Shown here: positions 54,035 through 63,944 of the stretch, piece after piece
Layout: each line of letters opens with the position of its first letter
Numbering within the stretch: the first letter of the stretch is position 1
NCBI GenBank assembly: GCA_964419605.1
Contig: CAYQQM010000014.1
Coordinates: 1-64,000, forward strand
From: JABFXX01 sp964419605
Lineage (GTDB): Bacteria > Myxococcota_A > Polyangia > Haliangiales > Haliangiaceae
Reading direction: 5' to 3'
DNA length: 64,000 nt
The notes under the pieces: generated by a model
What the model saw: the letters and a program-made list of their open reading frames with translations, nothing else
Databases searched by the model: none
What the model was told of the DNA's origin: nothing
Made by a program: the position numbers and the translations under genes

Positions 54035-55621
54035 GTGACCCCGCTCCGACTTTACGACTCGATGCGCCGCGCCAAAGTGGCATTTGAACCCCTGGTCGCG
54101 GGGAAGGTGGGCCTCTATGTCTGCGGCCCAACGACGTATGCGCCGGCCCATATCGGCCACGCCTATTCGGCGATTGCGTTCGACACGGTTCGACGTGCAC
54201 TGGAGTTCCTCGGGTGGAATGTTACGTTTGTTCGCAACGTCACAGATATCGACGACAAAATCATTAGGCGCGCTGCTGAAACCGGGGAGGATGCCTTGGC
54301 GATGTCGGCGCGCTACGCGGCAGAGTACAACCGCGACATGGCGCGATTCAACGTCGTTGCCCCGACGATCGAGCCGAGGGTCACGAACCATATTCCGCAG
54401 ATCGTCGACCTGATCAAAAAACTGATCGAAAGCGGCAAAGCGTATGAGGCCGCGGGCGATGTCTATTACGAAGTTGAAACGTTTCCTCCGTATGGCAGGT
54501 TGTCCGGTCAGTCGCTCGATGAACTCCGAGACGGTGCCCGAGTATCCGTCGATGAACGCAAGCGATCGCCCGCCGACTTCGCTCTCTGGAAGGCGGCCAA
54601 GCCAGGCGAACCCTGGTGGGATTCTCCATGGGGAAAAGGCAGGCCAGGATGGCACATCGAATGCTCCGCAATGACGGTGACCCACCTCGGCACCACGTTT
54701 GACATTCACGCCGGCGGCAAAGACTTAATCTTTCCCCATCACGAAAACGAGATCGCCCAATCGCAGGGAGTTACTGGGGAAGGAACTTTTGCCCGTTACT
54801 GGTTGCACAATGGCTTTCTCAACTTCGCCGGCGAAAAGATGTCTAAGTCGCTCGGCAACGTATTTAGCTGCGAACAGATCGCAGATGCCGTAGGAGGCGA
54901 GGCGTTGCGATTCTTTTGCGTATCGCACCACTATCGGTCACCCGTCGACTTCGACGTGGAAACGGAGTGCCACGTGTGCGCAGAAACCTGCCCGCAGACC
55001 GCAAAACCCGACGACCTCAACAGATTTCTCGAAGCGCATGCGAAGCGCTGCGGCAGTGGAACCCCGACGGGTCGAGTGCGCTTTCGCAGCCTCGAAGCGG
55101 CGGATCGACGCTTGGCGTATTTTTACGAGACGCTGCAGCGAATCGACCGATTTATTGCTCAGGGAGGGGAGGGCGGCGAAGGTCCAACGCTGCCCGAAGC
55201 GAACGCGCTGGATTCAACCGCGCGAGCGGCCCTCGCGGATGATTTTAACGCCCCGGTCGTTGTGGCAGCGGCTAGCGAGGCAGCTGCGCTCGCCAACAAG
55301 CTCCTCGATGAAGCCAAAGGGATCGACAAACAGGTCCGGCGTCGGACCCTCGCTCGACTGGGACGCGGCGTGCGCGGCGTAGGCAAGGCGATCGGAGTCT
55401 TTGGTCAAGATCCCGCAGCGTACCTCGCAGATCGGCGAACGCGATTGGTCCAGACGCGAGCGATCGACATCGGAGTCGTCACCGGGAAACTCGCGGAGCG
55501 AGGTTCTGCACGGGCCGCCAAAGATTTTGCACGTGCGGACGCGATCCGAGACGAACTGTTAGCCATGGGGATTGCCCTCCACGATACGCCGGGCGGCACG
55601 GATTGGTCCGTGGCAGACTGA
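54035..55621 (+). CDS. cysS: Cysteinyl-tRNA synthetase with a Cys-rich insertion
   Basis: 528 aa from GTG 54035 (VTPLRLYDSM). Charges tRNA-Cys. Class I motifs: AHIGHAY in place of HIGH, and KMSKSLGN. Zinc ligands: CGPTTY, GWHIECSAM and the FPHHENEIAQS block. After SPVDFDVE there is an insertion of about 45 residues with CHVCAETC and RC, absent from E. coli-type enzymes. The anticodon-binding helical region follows. The insert could bind metal. The enzyme keeps Cys translation distinct from the UGA/selenocysteine pathway. Confidence 0.93.
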   Translation: MTPLRLYDSMRRAKVAFEPLVAGKVGLYVCGPTTYAPAHIGHAYSAIAFDTVRRALEFLGWNVTFVRNVTDIDDKIIRRAAETGEDALAMSARYAAEYNRDMARFNVVAPTIEPRVTNHIPQIVDLIKKLIESGKAYEAAGDVYYEVETFPPYGRLSGQSLDELRDGARVSVDERKRSPADFALWKAAKPGEPWWDSPWGKGRPGWHIECSAMTVTHLGTTFDIHAGGKDLIFPHHENEIAQSQGVTGEGTFARYWLHNGFLNFAGEKMSKSLGNVFSCEQIADAVGGEALRFFCVSHHYRSPVDFDVETECHVCAETCPQTAKPDDLNRFLEAHAKRCGSGTPTGRVRFRSLEAADRRLAYFYETLQRIDRFIAQGGEGGEGPTLPEANALDSTARAALADDFNAPVVVAAASEAAALANKLLDEAKGIDKQVRRRTLARLGRGVRGVGKAIGVFGQDPAAYLADRRTRLVQTRAIDIGVVTGKLAERGSARAAKDFARADAIRDELLAMGIALHDTPGGTDWSVAD

Positions 55622-55638
55622 AACAGGTCCCAAGGGCG

Positions 55639-56604
55639 ATGCCAAACAATTCCGATAACGGCGATGAAACCTCCGGCAACGTTCCTTCTGGGGCTCTCGT
55701 GGCCACTAATGCAGACGGCGACCGACCGATGATCGCCACTGCCCTTGACCGCGCAGGCAAAGGTCAACTGGTTTACGTAGGGCGCGATGGGGAAGTGCGA
55801 GATCCTGCCTCCGTTCGCAGTCGGCAAGTGGCCGCGTATGTCACGTTTGGTGGAATCACCGCCGCAGGAGTTGCGCTCGCTGCATCGACATTCCCGGTAC
55901 TCGTACCGTTTTATCTCGCGCTCGGCGCTCGGTTCGTTGCCACGGTTCGCGCGTACCACAAAGTCAACGAGGCTAGTGTGGCGCTGTCCAGAGGCGATGC
56001 AGCTGCCGGAAGGGCATTGGCCAAACCCGTGATGCGCGCGTGGTGGGCTCCCGCACGTGTTCGAGCACTTGCGGAACTCCGGCTTGCAGTCGCCGAGGCG
56101 CTCGAGGGTCGCGGCGAGCAAGCACTCGAGCACCTACGCCAAGGAAGAGCACGGCTACCGCGCCGGCTGATCCAGCACCAATTCAGCTATTACACCGAAA
56201 TCAACATCCTGACCGCACTCGGGCGCACCAAGGAAGCGCGCGCCCTGCTCGAAGATCGAGGCGGAATTCCGTCGGGGGAGGTGCTCAAGTTGTCGTATTG
56301 GATCGCTCAAATGCACTTGTGGGTCGCCGAGAATCCACCCCGACTCGACATCGACGATAGCGAGCTTCATGACAGGATGCGAAAGGGGCTGTCGATGACG
56401 GCGGGAGCAGATTTGCTGCTCCTGTGCGCTTGGGCATATGCCCGCAACGGCGAGCACGACGAAGCTCGGTTCGCGTGGCGGCAATCGCGAGAGCGCGAAG
56501 GATCACATCGCCTCGACATCGCGATGCCCGCCCTCGATGCGTGGATGAAGCGCTACGCGGCTCAACATCCGGACATCGATGCGCCCGATCCCGACGAGGT
56601 CTAA
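55639..56604 (+). CDS. Membrane-associated TPR-like protein
   Basis: 321 aa from ATG 55639. A hydrophobic pair of segments (AAYVTFGGITAAGVALAASTFPVLVPFYLALG) near residue 85 is followed by TPR-like helices (LAVAEALEGRGEQALEHLRQGRARL, NILTALGRTKEARALLEDRG, LLLLCAWAYARNGEHDEARFAWRQS). It begins 17 bp after cysS and may be co-transcribed. Unknown role. Confidence 0.72.
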   Translation: MPNNSDNGDETSGNVPSGALVATNADGDRPMIATALDRAGKGQLVYVGRDGEVRDPASVRSRQVAAYVTFGGITAAGVALAASTFPVLVPFYLALGARFVATVRAYHKVNEASVALSRGDAAAGRALAKPVMRAWWAPARVRALAELRLAVAEALEGRGEQALEHLRQGRARLPRRLIQHQFSYYTEINILTALGRTKEARALLEDRGGIPSGEVLKLSYWIAQMHLWVAENPPRLDIDDSELHDRMRKGLSMTAGADLLLLCAWAYARNGEHDEARFAWRQSREREGSHRLDIAMPALDAWMKRYAAQHPDIDAPDPDEV

Positions 56605-56624
56605 GCGCGTACCGCGTAGTTAGG

Positions 56625-57146
56625 TTAGAAGAAGTAGTAGTGAACGCCGGCTATCCCGTTGAACTGTCCAGTAATTTCAAGACCAGACGCCAATTGAGAT
56701 TCCGTTGGATCAGACGCATCGGCGACACCGATCAGGAATCCTGCGGTAAAGCTTAGGGCGACATTCGACGCGACGAACAACCGAGTCTGAAACCCCGGCT
56801 CGATATATACGAGCGTGCCGCGCTCAGAACGAAGCCCTTGAAACGCCGGAACGCTTGCGAACCCGAGTCCGGCACCTAGCCCGAAGTCCGCCATCGCTGT
56901 GGAATGCACATGGTAGTAGAATCGGCCACCGATTTCGAACGTGGAGTTATCTCGGCCGGCCGGGTCGTAGTAGCCAAGCACTCCGCCCACGTGGAACTTG
57001 CCCGCATCGTAATTCGCGGAGATGCCCGTGATGCCGCTTAGCTGAGCTTCAGCACCCACGCCGAGAGATCCGGGCTGGCCGCCGGCGTTCGCGACGGGAA
57101 TCGCTGCAAGAAGGAACAACGGTACGAAAAGACTGGTCTTCGTCAT
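56625..57146 (-). CDS. Outer-membrane beta-barrel-like protein
   Basis: 173 aa from the ATG at 57144-57146. A signal peptide (SLFVPLFLLAAIPVANA) and alternating beta strands rich in Gly and aromatic residues (GVLGYYDPAGRDNSTFEIGGRFYYHV, LVYIEPGFQTRLFVASNVALSFTAGFLIG), ending in VHYYFF, the aromatic C-terminus that directs barrel insertion by Bam. About eight strands fit an OmpX/OmpA-type barrel. Confidence 0.8.
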   Translation of the reverse strand: MTKTSLFVPLFLLAAIPVANAGGQPGSLGVGAEAQLSGITGISANYDAGKFHVGGVLGYYDPAGRDNSTFEIGGRFYYHVHSTAMADFGLGAGLGFASVPAFQGLRSERGTLVYIEPGFQTRLFVASNVALSFTAGFLIGVADASDPTESQLASGLEITGQFNGIAGVHYYFF

Positions 57147-57188
57147 GCGCAGCATGCTGACGCGGTCAGGACAGCGGATCAAGTGCAA

Positions 57189-57761
57189 CTACACGGGTTT
57201 CGCGATCTGGGCGAGCGTCCCCTCTTGCTCCGCATACCGGTCACCACAACGTTTACACACAAGTGTCTCGGGAAGCGTTTCGCCGCAGCGACAGGCCCAG
57301 CCGACGCGCCGGGCCGGACTCCCCACGACAATCGCGTGAGGACCTACGTCGCGGGTAACGACCGCGCCCGCGCCGATCACTGCGTAGGAACCAATCGTAC
57401 GTCCAGGCAGAACGGTTGCATTGGCACCCACGGTCGCGCCTTTGCCGACCAACGTGACCTCATAGTTCTCGCGCCGTGACACGTGCGCGCGCGGATGTTT
57501 CACATTGGTGAACACGCACGACGGCCCCAAGAACACGTCGTCGTCTAGCGCTACCCCCTCGTAGAGCGAGACGTGGTTTTGGATTCGGCATCCGTTGCCG
57601 ATGCGAACAGCACCGATGAAACACCCTTGGCCGATTGAGCAGTGCTCGCCGATCCATGCACCCGCCATTACGTGGCTCCAGTGCCAAATACGCGTCCCCG
57701 TGCCGATGTGTGTATTCACATCCTCGATGATCGCCGTCGGATGAATATAGATGTCAGTCAT
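57189..57761 (-). CDS. Sugar N-acetyltransferase, WbpD/WlbB-like, with C-terminal zinc ribbon
   Basis: 190 aa. A left-handed beta-helix of hexapeptide repeats: HPTAIIEDVNTHIGTGTRIWHWSHVMAGAWIGEHCSIGQG. FTNVKHPRAHV carries the catalytic-type His, and GANATVLPGRTIGSYAVIGAGAVVTRDV completes the trimer-forming helix. WbpD-type enzymes acetylate amino sugars on nucleotide carriers for surface polysaccharide. The tail has CRCGETL and CKRCGDRY, a zinc ribbon. It overlaps the helicase stop by 8 bp. The sugar is not determined. Confidence 0.88.
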   Translation of the reverse strand: MTDIYIHPTAIIEDVNTHIGTGTRIWHWSHVMAGAWIGEHCSIGQGCFIGAVRIGNGCRIQNHVSLYEGVALDDDVFLGPSCVFTNVKHPRAHVSRRENYEVTLVGKGATVGANATVLPGRTIGSYAVIGAGAVVTRDVGPHAIVVGSPARRVGWACRCGETLPETLVCKRCGDRYAEQEGTLAQIAKPV

Positions 57762-59835
57762 CGAGGGCGAGGTTGGCGAAAAATGACCGCACTTCGTCCT
57801 GGGGAACCCGCTGACGGGCCTCCTCTCCGAGATCCCGAACCTCCAGCAATTCGTCTGGAATTTCCAGCAAAAATCTCGAGGGAGTTCGAGGAATTACCCG
57901 ACCTCGCGAGAGTCGCGTGCAGGCTCGGGTCAAGTACAGCTTGCGCTGCGCTCGGGTAATCCCCACGTAACACAAACGCCGTTCTTCACTGATATCGGTC
58001 GCGTGATCCGGATCCGTTACATCAGTCGCTTGCGGATTGAGCGTTCGTGCATGCGGCAGGAGTTCCTCCTCCAGACCGATCATGAAACACACGGGAAATT
58101 CGAGTCCCTTAGCGCCGTGCAGTGTCGTAAGAATCACGTTGTCGCCGTCTTCGTGCTTTTGCTCGCTACTGGTATCCAACGACAAATGGCGCAAGTAATC
58201 CGCTAAACGATCGACTCCGCGCCCCTTGTCCGTGAAACGCTGTAACGAATCGAGCAAGCTCGTCACATTGTCGATGCGGCGCTGAGCCGCAGATAGGCTT
58301 CCCGCTGCTGCGCGCAGATCGTCGTACAGCGCGATGTCCTCGATGAGTTGCTTGGTCGATGCAACCAAATCGTGGCCGGATTGCACCGACGCCGCCACGC
58401 GCCGAACCGCCGCGACGAAGCTTGCAATCGCCGGCTTTACCGCTCCGAGCCGAATCTCGCTGGCCAGGGCCTCGCTATCGCCATCTGCGACCGAGGCCAA
58501 CGTATCCCACAACGTGCGATGGCTAGCTTGCGCTGCGGCGACCAACTTCTCCACGGTAACCGCGCCGATTCCTCGGGCCGGATAATTCAGCACGCGCCGC
58601 AAGCTAAGCTCATCGCGCGGACTCACCGCCACGCGCAGGTATGCAATGACGTCTTTCACCTCTTTGCGTTCAAAGAACTGCTGCCCGCCGTACATCACAT
58701 ACGGCACCTCGTGCTGCCGCAGCTCGTCTTCGAGCACCTTGGCCTGGATGTTCGAACGATACAAGATCGCAACGTCGCTCCACCGACGCCCGGTATCGTG
58801 GAGCGTTCGGACCTCGCGCGCGATCCACTTCGCTTCATCCTCGGCGGTCGCTGCAACCGCGTGGGTGATCGGCTCGCCCTCACCCAACTTGGACCACAGC
58901 GTTTTTCCATGGCGGTCCTTGTTGTTTGTAATCACCTGGTTGGCCGCGGCCAGGATCGTGTTCGTTGAGCGATAGTTCTGCTCAAGCTTTACAACCTTCG
59001 CACCTTTGAACAACGTTGCAAACGTCAGGATATTGGTAGGATCCGCCCCGCGCCAGCTGTAGATCGACTGATCGTCGTCGCCCACAACGCACAAATTGCC
59101 GTGGCGCTCCACGAGGGTTTGGATCATCCGCACTTGGGCGCGATTGGTGTCTTGAAACTCGTCGACCATCACATACTGGTATCGAGAGGCCCATTTGGTG
59201 CGGATCTCCGGATCGCGATCCCACAATCGGGACGGCTCAACGATGAGGTCGTCGAAGTCGAAGGCCGCGCATGCGCGCAAAGCGTCTTGATATCTTGGGT
59301 ACACGCTCGCCGTTATGGCGTCGTAGTCATCGGCCGGATTGCCCTCGTATTCCTCCGGGCCGATGAATGCGTTCTTTGCGAGTGAGATGCGCGTTTGGAT
59401 CGCTTTGGCATCGTAGCGACGATCATCGTCGTGAATCGATCGCATCGCTTCTCGTACCGCACCGAGCTGATCGGACTGGTCGTAGATCGCAAAGCCGCGC
59501 CCCAGTCCCAATGCGCTGCGTTCGGTGCGTAAGATCTGTAGACCGAGCGCGTGGAACGTGCCGATGGTAAGCCGGCTGGCCAGTTCGCGATTGTGGAGCA
59601 GAGCTGCGATTCGCGACCGCATCTCCGCCGCCGCCTTGTTGGTAAAAGTAACGGCACAGATCGCTTCCGCTGGCACCCCGGTTTGCAGCAGGTGCGCGAT
59701 CCGAAATGTAATTACGGCCGTTTTTCCCGACCCTGCCCCAGCCAGCACCAAGATCGGTCCCGCGCCATGGCTCGCAGCTTCGCGCTGGGGCGGATTGAGC
59801 GATCCCAAATCGATCACGCCCGTCTGGTACCACAA
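57754..59835 (-). CDS. UvrD/Rep-family superfamily I DNA helicase
   Basis: 693 aa. Unwinds DNA with ATP. Motifs: LNPPQREAASH (Q motif), LAGAGSGKT (Walker A), TFTNKAAAEM, VDEFQDTNRAQ (DExx box), VVGDDDQSIYSWRGAD, LEQNYRST, LTTLHGAKGLEF and YVGITRAQRKLYLT. The length fits PcrA/Rep. It is divergent from the zinc-peptidase-like gene (31-bp gap). Confidence 0.95.
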   Translation of the reverse strand: MWYQTGVIDLGSLNPPQREAASHGAGPILVLAGAGSGKTAVITFRIAHLLQTGVPAEAICAVTFTNKAAAEMRSRIAALLHNRELASRLTIGTFHALGLQILRTERSALGLGRGFAIYDQSDQLGAVREAMRSIHDDDRRYDAKAIQTRISLAKNAFIGPEEYEGNPADDYDAITASVYPRYQDALRACAAFDFDDLIVEPSRLWDRDPEIRTKWASRYQYVMVDEFQDTNRAQVRMIQTLVERHGNLCVVGDDDQSIYSWRGADPTNILTFATLFKGAKVVKLEQNYRSTNTILAAANQVITNNKDRHGKTLWSKLGEGEPITHAVAATAEDEAKWIAREVRTLHDTGRRWSDVAILYRSNIQAKVLEDELRQHEVPYVMYGGQQFFERKEVKDVIAYLRVAVSPRDELSLRRVLNYPARGIGAVTVEKLVAAAQASHRTLWDTLASVADGDSEALASEIRLGAVKPAIASFVAAVRRVAASVQSGHDLVASTKQLIEDIALYDDLRAAAGSLSAAQRRIDNVTSLLDSLQRFTDKGRGVDRLADYLRHLSLDTSSEQKHEDGDNVILTTLHGAKGLEFPVCFMIGLEEELLPHARTLNPQATDVTDPDHATDISEERRLCYVGITRAQRKLYLTRACTRLSRGRVIPRTPSRFLLEIPDELLEVRDLGEEARQRVPQDEVRSFFANLALDD

Positions 59836-59866
59836 GTGCCGCGGTCTCAGGTGATACGCTTGGGCC

Positions 59867-60466
59867 GTGGATCGATCGACCTCCGCGCACCCTCAGCGGG
59901 AGTGCTGCGCACCCCGGCGAAGCCGGGATTATCGCTACCAGCGCCTGGTCGCATCACTTCGCGAAGAGCTTCCGGGCTTTCGCATCGTCCGAAAGGACCA
60001 GACGAGCCTCCACAAGGCGATTCACTACATCCTGATCGCAGTGACTTTCGGCAGCATGAGAAGCTATCTCGACTCGTTCCAAACCACCATTGGCAAGACC
60101 GTCTACGTGACTTCCGACTGGGACCAATTGGATCCAGATGTGCGCTACGTAACGCTTCGCCATGAAGCCGTGCACCTGCGACAGTTTCGCCGCCTGTCGC
60201 TACCGATCATGGCGCTGCTGTATGTGTTGGTCCCACTTCCGATTGGTCTCGCGTATTTTCGAGCGCACTTTGAGAAACAGGCGTACGCGGAAACGATTCG
60301 GGCCGCGGCTGAAGTCTGGGGGACCGCGGTAGCCGGTAGCGATTCGTACCGAAATTACGTGATCAGCCAGTTCACGGGGGCCTCGTACGGTTGGATGTGG
60401 CCTTTTCGCCGTGGATTAGAACGTTGGTACGACCAGATCTTGGCGACACTCCACGACCAAGGATAA
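59867..60466 (+). CDS. Putative membrane-associated zinc peptidase (HExxH)
   Basis: 199 aa. HEAVH within YVTLRHEAVHLRQF matches HExxH, and an acidic residue follows downstream (FEKQAYAETI), the gluzincin-like order. A hydrophobic segment (LPIMALLYVLVPLPIGLAYF) sits between them, implying membrane association. The N-terminal start is uncertain. The substrate is unknown. It precedes the DnaK-like gene by 15 bp and may share its transcript. Confidence 0.68.
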   Translation: MDRSTSAHPQRECCAPRRSRDYRYQRLVASLREELPGFRIVRKDQTSLHKAIHYILIAVTFGSMRSYLDSFQTTIGKTVYVTSDWDQLDPDVRYVTLRHEAVHLRQFRRLSLPIMALLYVLVPLPIGLAYFRAHFEKQAYAETIRAAAEVWGTAVAGSDSYRNYVISQFTGASYGWMWPFRRGLERWYDQILATLHDQG

Positions 60467-60481
60467 ACTAGTAGATCCAAC

Positions 60482-62740
60482 GTGACCGATCCCATCGTAG
60501 GCATCGACCTCGGGACGTCCAACAGCGTCGTCGCATTTGCCGATGAGGAGGGATCCGTTCGCGTTCTCGCCGACGAGACCGGCGAGACCATCCATCCATC
60601 GGTGGTGTCGTTTCACCCAACCGGAGGAGTTGTCGTCGGGTCCGCCGCCAAGCAGCGCAGAGTTATCGACGCCAAAAACACGATCTATTCGGCCAAGCGG
60701 CTGATCGGACGGGGCTTCGCCTCGCCCGAGGTCGCGACTGCACGTAGTCGGATGCCCTACCCGATTAAGGAAGGACCCAATCAGCAGCCACTCGTAGTGA
60801 CGCGAGGGGGCGAGTTTGCGATCCCCGAAATCTCGGCAATCGTATTGGACCACGTACGCAACATCGCCGCGGCGCAGTTGAAGTGTTCGGTCGACCGAGC
60901 CGTCGTTACGGTGCCGGCTACCTTTAACGACGCCCAGCGCTCCGCCACGGCAACCGCCGGAGCGATCGCCGGCCTGGCGATCCTCCGGGTGCTGAACGAA
61001 CCTACAGCTGCGGCGTTGGCGTACGGCAACCTCCGCAGCCTCAACGAGATCATTGCGGTATACGACTTCGGCGGCGGCACATTCGACGTATCGATTCTTC
61101 GGCTCCAAGACGACGTTTACGAAGTACTCGGAACAGCAGGTGACACGTTCCTCGGCGGCGACGACCTCGATGAACGGTTAGTCGAGCGCATGGTCGAAGA
61201 GTTTCTCAAGGAACAACGGGTCGACCTGCGCTTGCACGAGGTTGCAATGATGCGGTTGCGCTCGGTGGCGGAACAAACCAAGATCGAACTATCGCGCCGG
61301 TCTCGCGCTATTGTGCGCATTGACGAAATCGCGTACGGCCCCAATGGTAAGCCGCTGAACTTGCAGATCGAGCTGACTCGCGATGAGTTCGTTCGACGGA
61401 TCAACGACATCGTCGAGCGAACGTTTCCTGTATGCCAGGATGCGCTCAAGTATGCTGGAATCTCAGTCGACCGAATCACCGACGTCGTCTTGGTCGGCGG
61501 CACCACAAAGATCCCACATGTTCGCGATCAGGTAACGCGATTTTTCGGTCGTACTCCACGCACCGACGTCAGCCCCGACGACGCCGTAGCCATCGGCGCT
61601 GCACTGCAAGCGAAGGCTCTCGATGCGCTGCTCAGCCGAACTTCGCCGGCGCTGGCCACGGCACGGCCGACCCAGCCCGCCCAGCCCTCTCGGGAGGTAG
61701 AGCAGGCGTTCGATGAGCTCACTCAGGAGGGGACGGCCACACAGCAAACCGCACGGCCCAATCTTGAAGACGAATGGTTCACCGGACTGCCAGAGGAGTC
61801 CACACAAACGACTGCAGCTCCCTCGGACGCAAAGCGACCGACTGCGGAAGCCGCCCGGTTCCCCCGAGCCGATACGGAGCGACCGGCCTCACGCGGGCGA
61901 CACCACGACCGGATGGCCACTCCGCCGCCAATTCCCGGTCCCGCGGCCCAGATCGGCCGAATGACGCGCCAACCCGTGCGGGCCGCAACGACACCCAGCA
62001 AGCCCATCGCAGCCATACCCGCGATCCCCGCGCTAAAACCCCCACCCGAACGAACCACCTCTCCGATCATGGCCGTAGCTCAAAGCGCGCCCGCGGCAAT
62101 CACGTTGCCTGGGCACGCTGTTTCTGCTCCACTCCCTCCGCGGTTGGATCCCGTGGTCGGAGGTCTCCCCGACCACCGTGGCGGTCGATTCTCGCAAAAC
62201 GTTGCCGCCACACCCGTTAGCCCTGCCCCGGTAGTATCGCGTAGCGACCTACCGCAACCTTTGCCGCCGGCGCCATCGCCTCCGGTCCCGACTGCCTCCG
62301 CAAATCCACCGGAATCGGCGGAGCGCAGCCCCATCATTCTCGACGTGACCCCTCGAGGCCTGGGAATCGCGACCGTTGCGGGGTTCTGCGAAGAACTCAT
62401 CAAACGCAACTCGCGGGTTCCTGCGGAGGTTCGCAAACTGTTTACGACCTCCCGCGACGGTCAAGCCGAGGTTCGCATCATCGTGTGCCAAGGCGAGTCG
62501 CGGCGCCTCGACAACAATGTGGTGATCGGCGACCTAACGCTGTCCGGGCTCCTTCCCAAACCGCGGGGAGAAACTTCGCTCGAGGTTACATTTGCACTCG
62601 ACGCCTCCGGAATCCTGCAGATCCGAGCTCGCGAGGCGCTAACCGGCCGCGAACAGCGAGCGACGCTCGATCTGGTGGGCGCCATGCCCGAAGCCGAAGT
62701 CATAGCGTCGCGAGAACGACTACAGCGGCTCCGCAAATAA
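60482..62740 (+). CDS. DnaK-like Hsp70 protein with a long disordered linker and no lid
   Basis: 752 aa. Residues 1-384 are an Hsp70 nucleotide-binding domain (IGIDLGTSNSVVAFA-type start, VYDFGGGTFDVSIL, NEPTAAALAYG, VLVGGTTKIP). Residues about 385-615 form a Pro/Thr/Ala-rich disordered linker not found in DnaK. Residues about 616-752 are a beta substrate-binding domain (ILDVTPRGLGIATVAG, FALDASGILQIRARE). The helical lid ends early (RERLQRLRK). No GrpE or J gene adjoins it. It could serve the DUF4388-DnaJ protein at 2682 (inference). Confidence 0.9.
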   Translation: MTDPIVGIDLGTSNSVVAFADEEGSVRVLADETGETIHPSVVSFHPTGGVVVGSAAKQRRVIDAKNTIYSAKRLIGRGFASPEVATARSRMPYPIKEGPNQQPLVVTRGGEFAIPEISAIVLDHVRNIAAAQLKCSVDRAVVTVPATFNDAQRSATATAGAIAGLAILRVLNEPTAAALAYGNLRSLNEIIAVYDFGGGTFDVSILRLQDDVYEVLGTAGDTFLGGDDLDERLVERMVEEFLKEQRVDLRLHEVAMMRLRSVAEQTKIELSRRSRAIVRIDEIAYGPNGKPLNLQIELTRDEFVRRINDIVERTFPVCQDALKYAGISVDRITDVVLVGGTTKIPHVRDQVTRFFGRTPRTDVSPDDAVAIGAALQAKALDALLSRTSPALATARPTQPAQPSREVEQAFDELTQEGTATQQTARPNLEDEWFTGLPEESTQTTAAPSDAKRPTAEAARFPRADTERPASRGRHHDRMATPPPIPGPAAQIGRMTRQPVRAATTPSKPIAAIPAIPALKPPPERTTSPIMAVAQSAPAAITLPGHAVSAPLPPRLDPVVGGLPDHRGGRFSQNVAATPVSPAPVVSRSDLPQPLPPAPSPPVPTASANPPESAERSPIILDVTPRGLGIATVAGFCEELIKRNSRVPAEVRKLFTTSRDGQAEVRIIVCQGESRRLDNNVVIGDLTLSGLLPKPRGETSLEVTFALDASGILQIRAREALTGREQRATLDLVGAMPEAEVIASRERLQRLRK

Positions 62741-62807
62741 CCCGATAGCGCAGGTCAGTTGCGCTTGACTAGGACCGCTTCCAGAACAAGGCCACAGGAT
62801 GGGTGCG

Positions 62808-63944
62808 CTAGGGCTCGTCGCACCAAGGCACGCTGAGCGACTTTCTGCGCTCGGCGAGTGATTTCGGATCGATCACCGCCAACTCACCCAGCCGCTCGCC
62901 CTGCAGCGCGACGAGCAAATTCGTGCTTCCCATTACCGCAGTGGCACCGATAAACACACCGGAAGCAGCCTCCAGCGCTGCTTTGCACTTGGTCCCGACT
63001 TTTCCAGTTTCACTCCAGAACGCCTCGATTTCATTCGCTTTGCAGGGCAGCTTGGGAAGTTTTCGCACCGATTTGGTGCGCTTTCCCGTCTCCACCTCAT
63101 ACGTCGTTAGCGTTTCCATGCCGCGATCTGCGATCGCAACGTGTCCGGGATCCAACACCGAAAAGGCGCCGCGATGGGGCGACACGGGCTTCTTGTCTTT
63201 ACCTCCGAGCGGGTTGATCGCTCCGAGTTGCTTCCCATTCGACCGAAACACCCATACGCCGGTGCGGTGTCCCTGCTCGGACGCGATCACAAAAACCGTT
63301 TCACCGACGAGATAAATAGCTTCGGGATCACCTGCTACGCCCTTGTCGCCTCGAACGCTAAAGCTCGACTGATGCGCCTTGGTGGACGCATCGAACAGGT
63401 GCACATCGTCCCCGATGAGAACTGCCACCTTGGTTGCGTCGTTATTCCATGAAAGATGCGCCACCGAGCCATCTGGGAGTTTTGCGCCGTCGGGCACGCA
63501 AAATTCTCGGGCGCAGCGATCCACCACCGCCGCATCGATATTGTGATTGGGCAACGGTGCAGCAGGCCGGTACACGATCGGGACAGAGTTCGCCCCCATT
63601 TTCAGCAGATCGACCTTCCAGCATCCGATGGGGCCCGCCAGGCGGGATTTATCCGTATCCAGAACGCATAAGATCGGATCTTTGCCGACGCTCGCTAGCT
63701 CGAGTTTTAGCGAGCGATCTTCCTTGATTTTTTTCGGTAAGCAGCTGGACCCCGGCGAGACGATCGACAAGACGCCAGCTTCGCGCTTGAGCTCCCGCTC
63801 GGGCTGTGGGGAGCTATCGGGTTTTGACGGTGGTTTGCCCGCTCCCATAGAGCCGGGGGATTGCGCTGTCCCGGTGGTCGTGGTGCTGCCGCCGCATGCG
63901 CAAGCGACGGCGAAAAGCGCGAGGAAGAACCTCTTGGCAGCCAT
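62808..63944 (-). CDS. Lipoprotein with beta-propeller-like repeats
   Basis: 378 aa from the ATG at 63942-63944. Signal and lipobox (LFAVACACGGS), a Ser/Thr/Pro linker, then repeated short beta motifs (AVLIGDDVHLFDASTKAHQ, GVWVFRSNGKQLGAINPLG, AIADRGMETLTTYEVETG) typical of WD40/NHL-like propellers. Cysteine pairs (CLPKK, CAREFC, CKANE) are probably disulfide-bonded. The exact family is unknown. The window ends about 55 bp upstream of its start. Confidence 0.72.
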   Translation of the reverse strand: MAAKRFFLALFAVACACGGSTTTTGTAQSPGSMGAGKPPSKPDSSPQPERELKREAGVLSIVSPGSSCLPKKIKEDRSLKLELASVGKDPILCVLDTDKSRLAGPIGCWKVDLLKMGANSVPIVYRPAAPLPNHNIDAAVVDRCAREFCVPDGAKLPDGSVAHLSWNNDATKVAVLIGDDVHLFDASTKAHQSSFSVRGDKGVAGDPEAIYLVGETVFVIASEQGHRTGVWVFRSNGKQLGAINPLGGKDKKPVSPHRGAFSVLDPGHVAIADRGMETLTTYEVETGKRTKSVRKLPKLPCKANEIEAFWSETGKVGTKCKAALEAASGVFIGATAVMGSTNLLVALQGERLGELAVIDPKSLAERRKSLSVPWCDEP

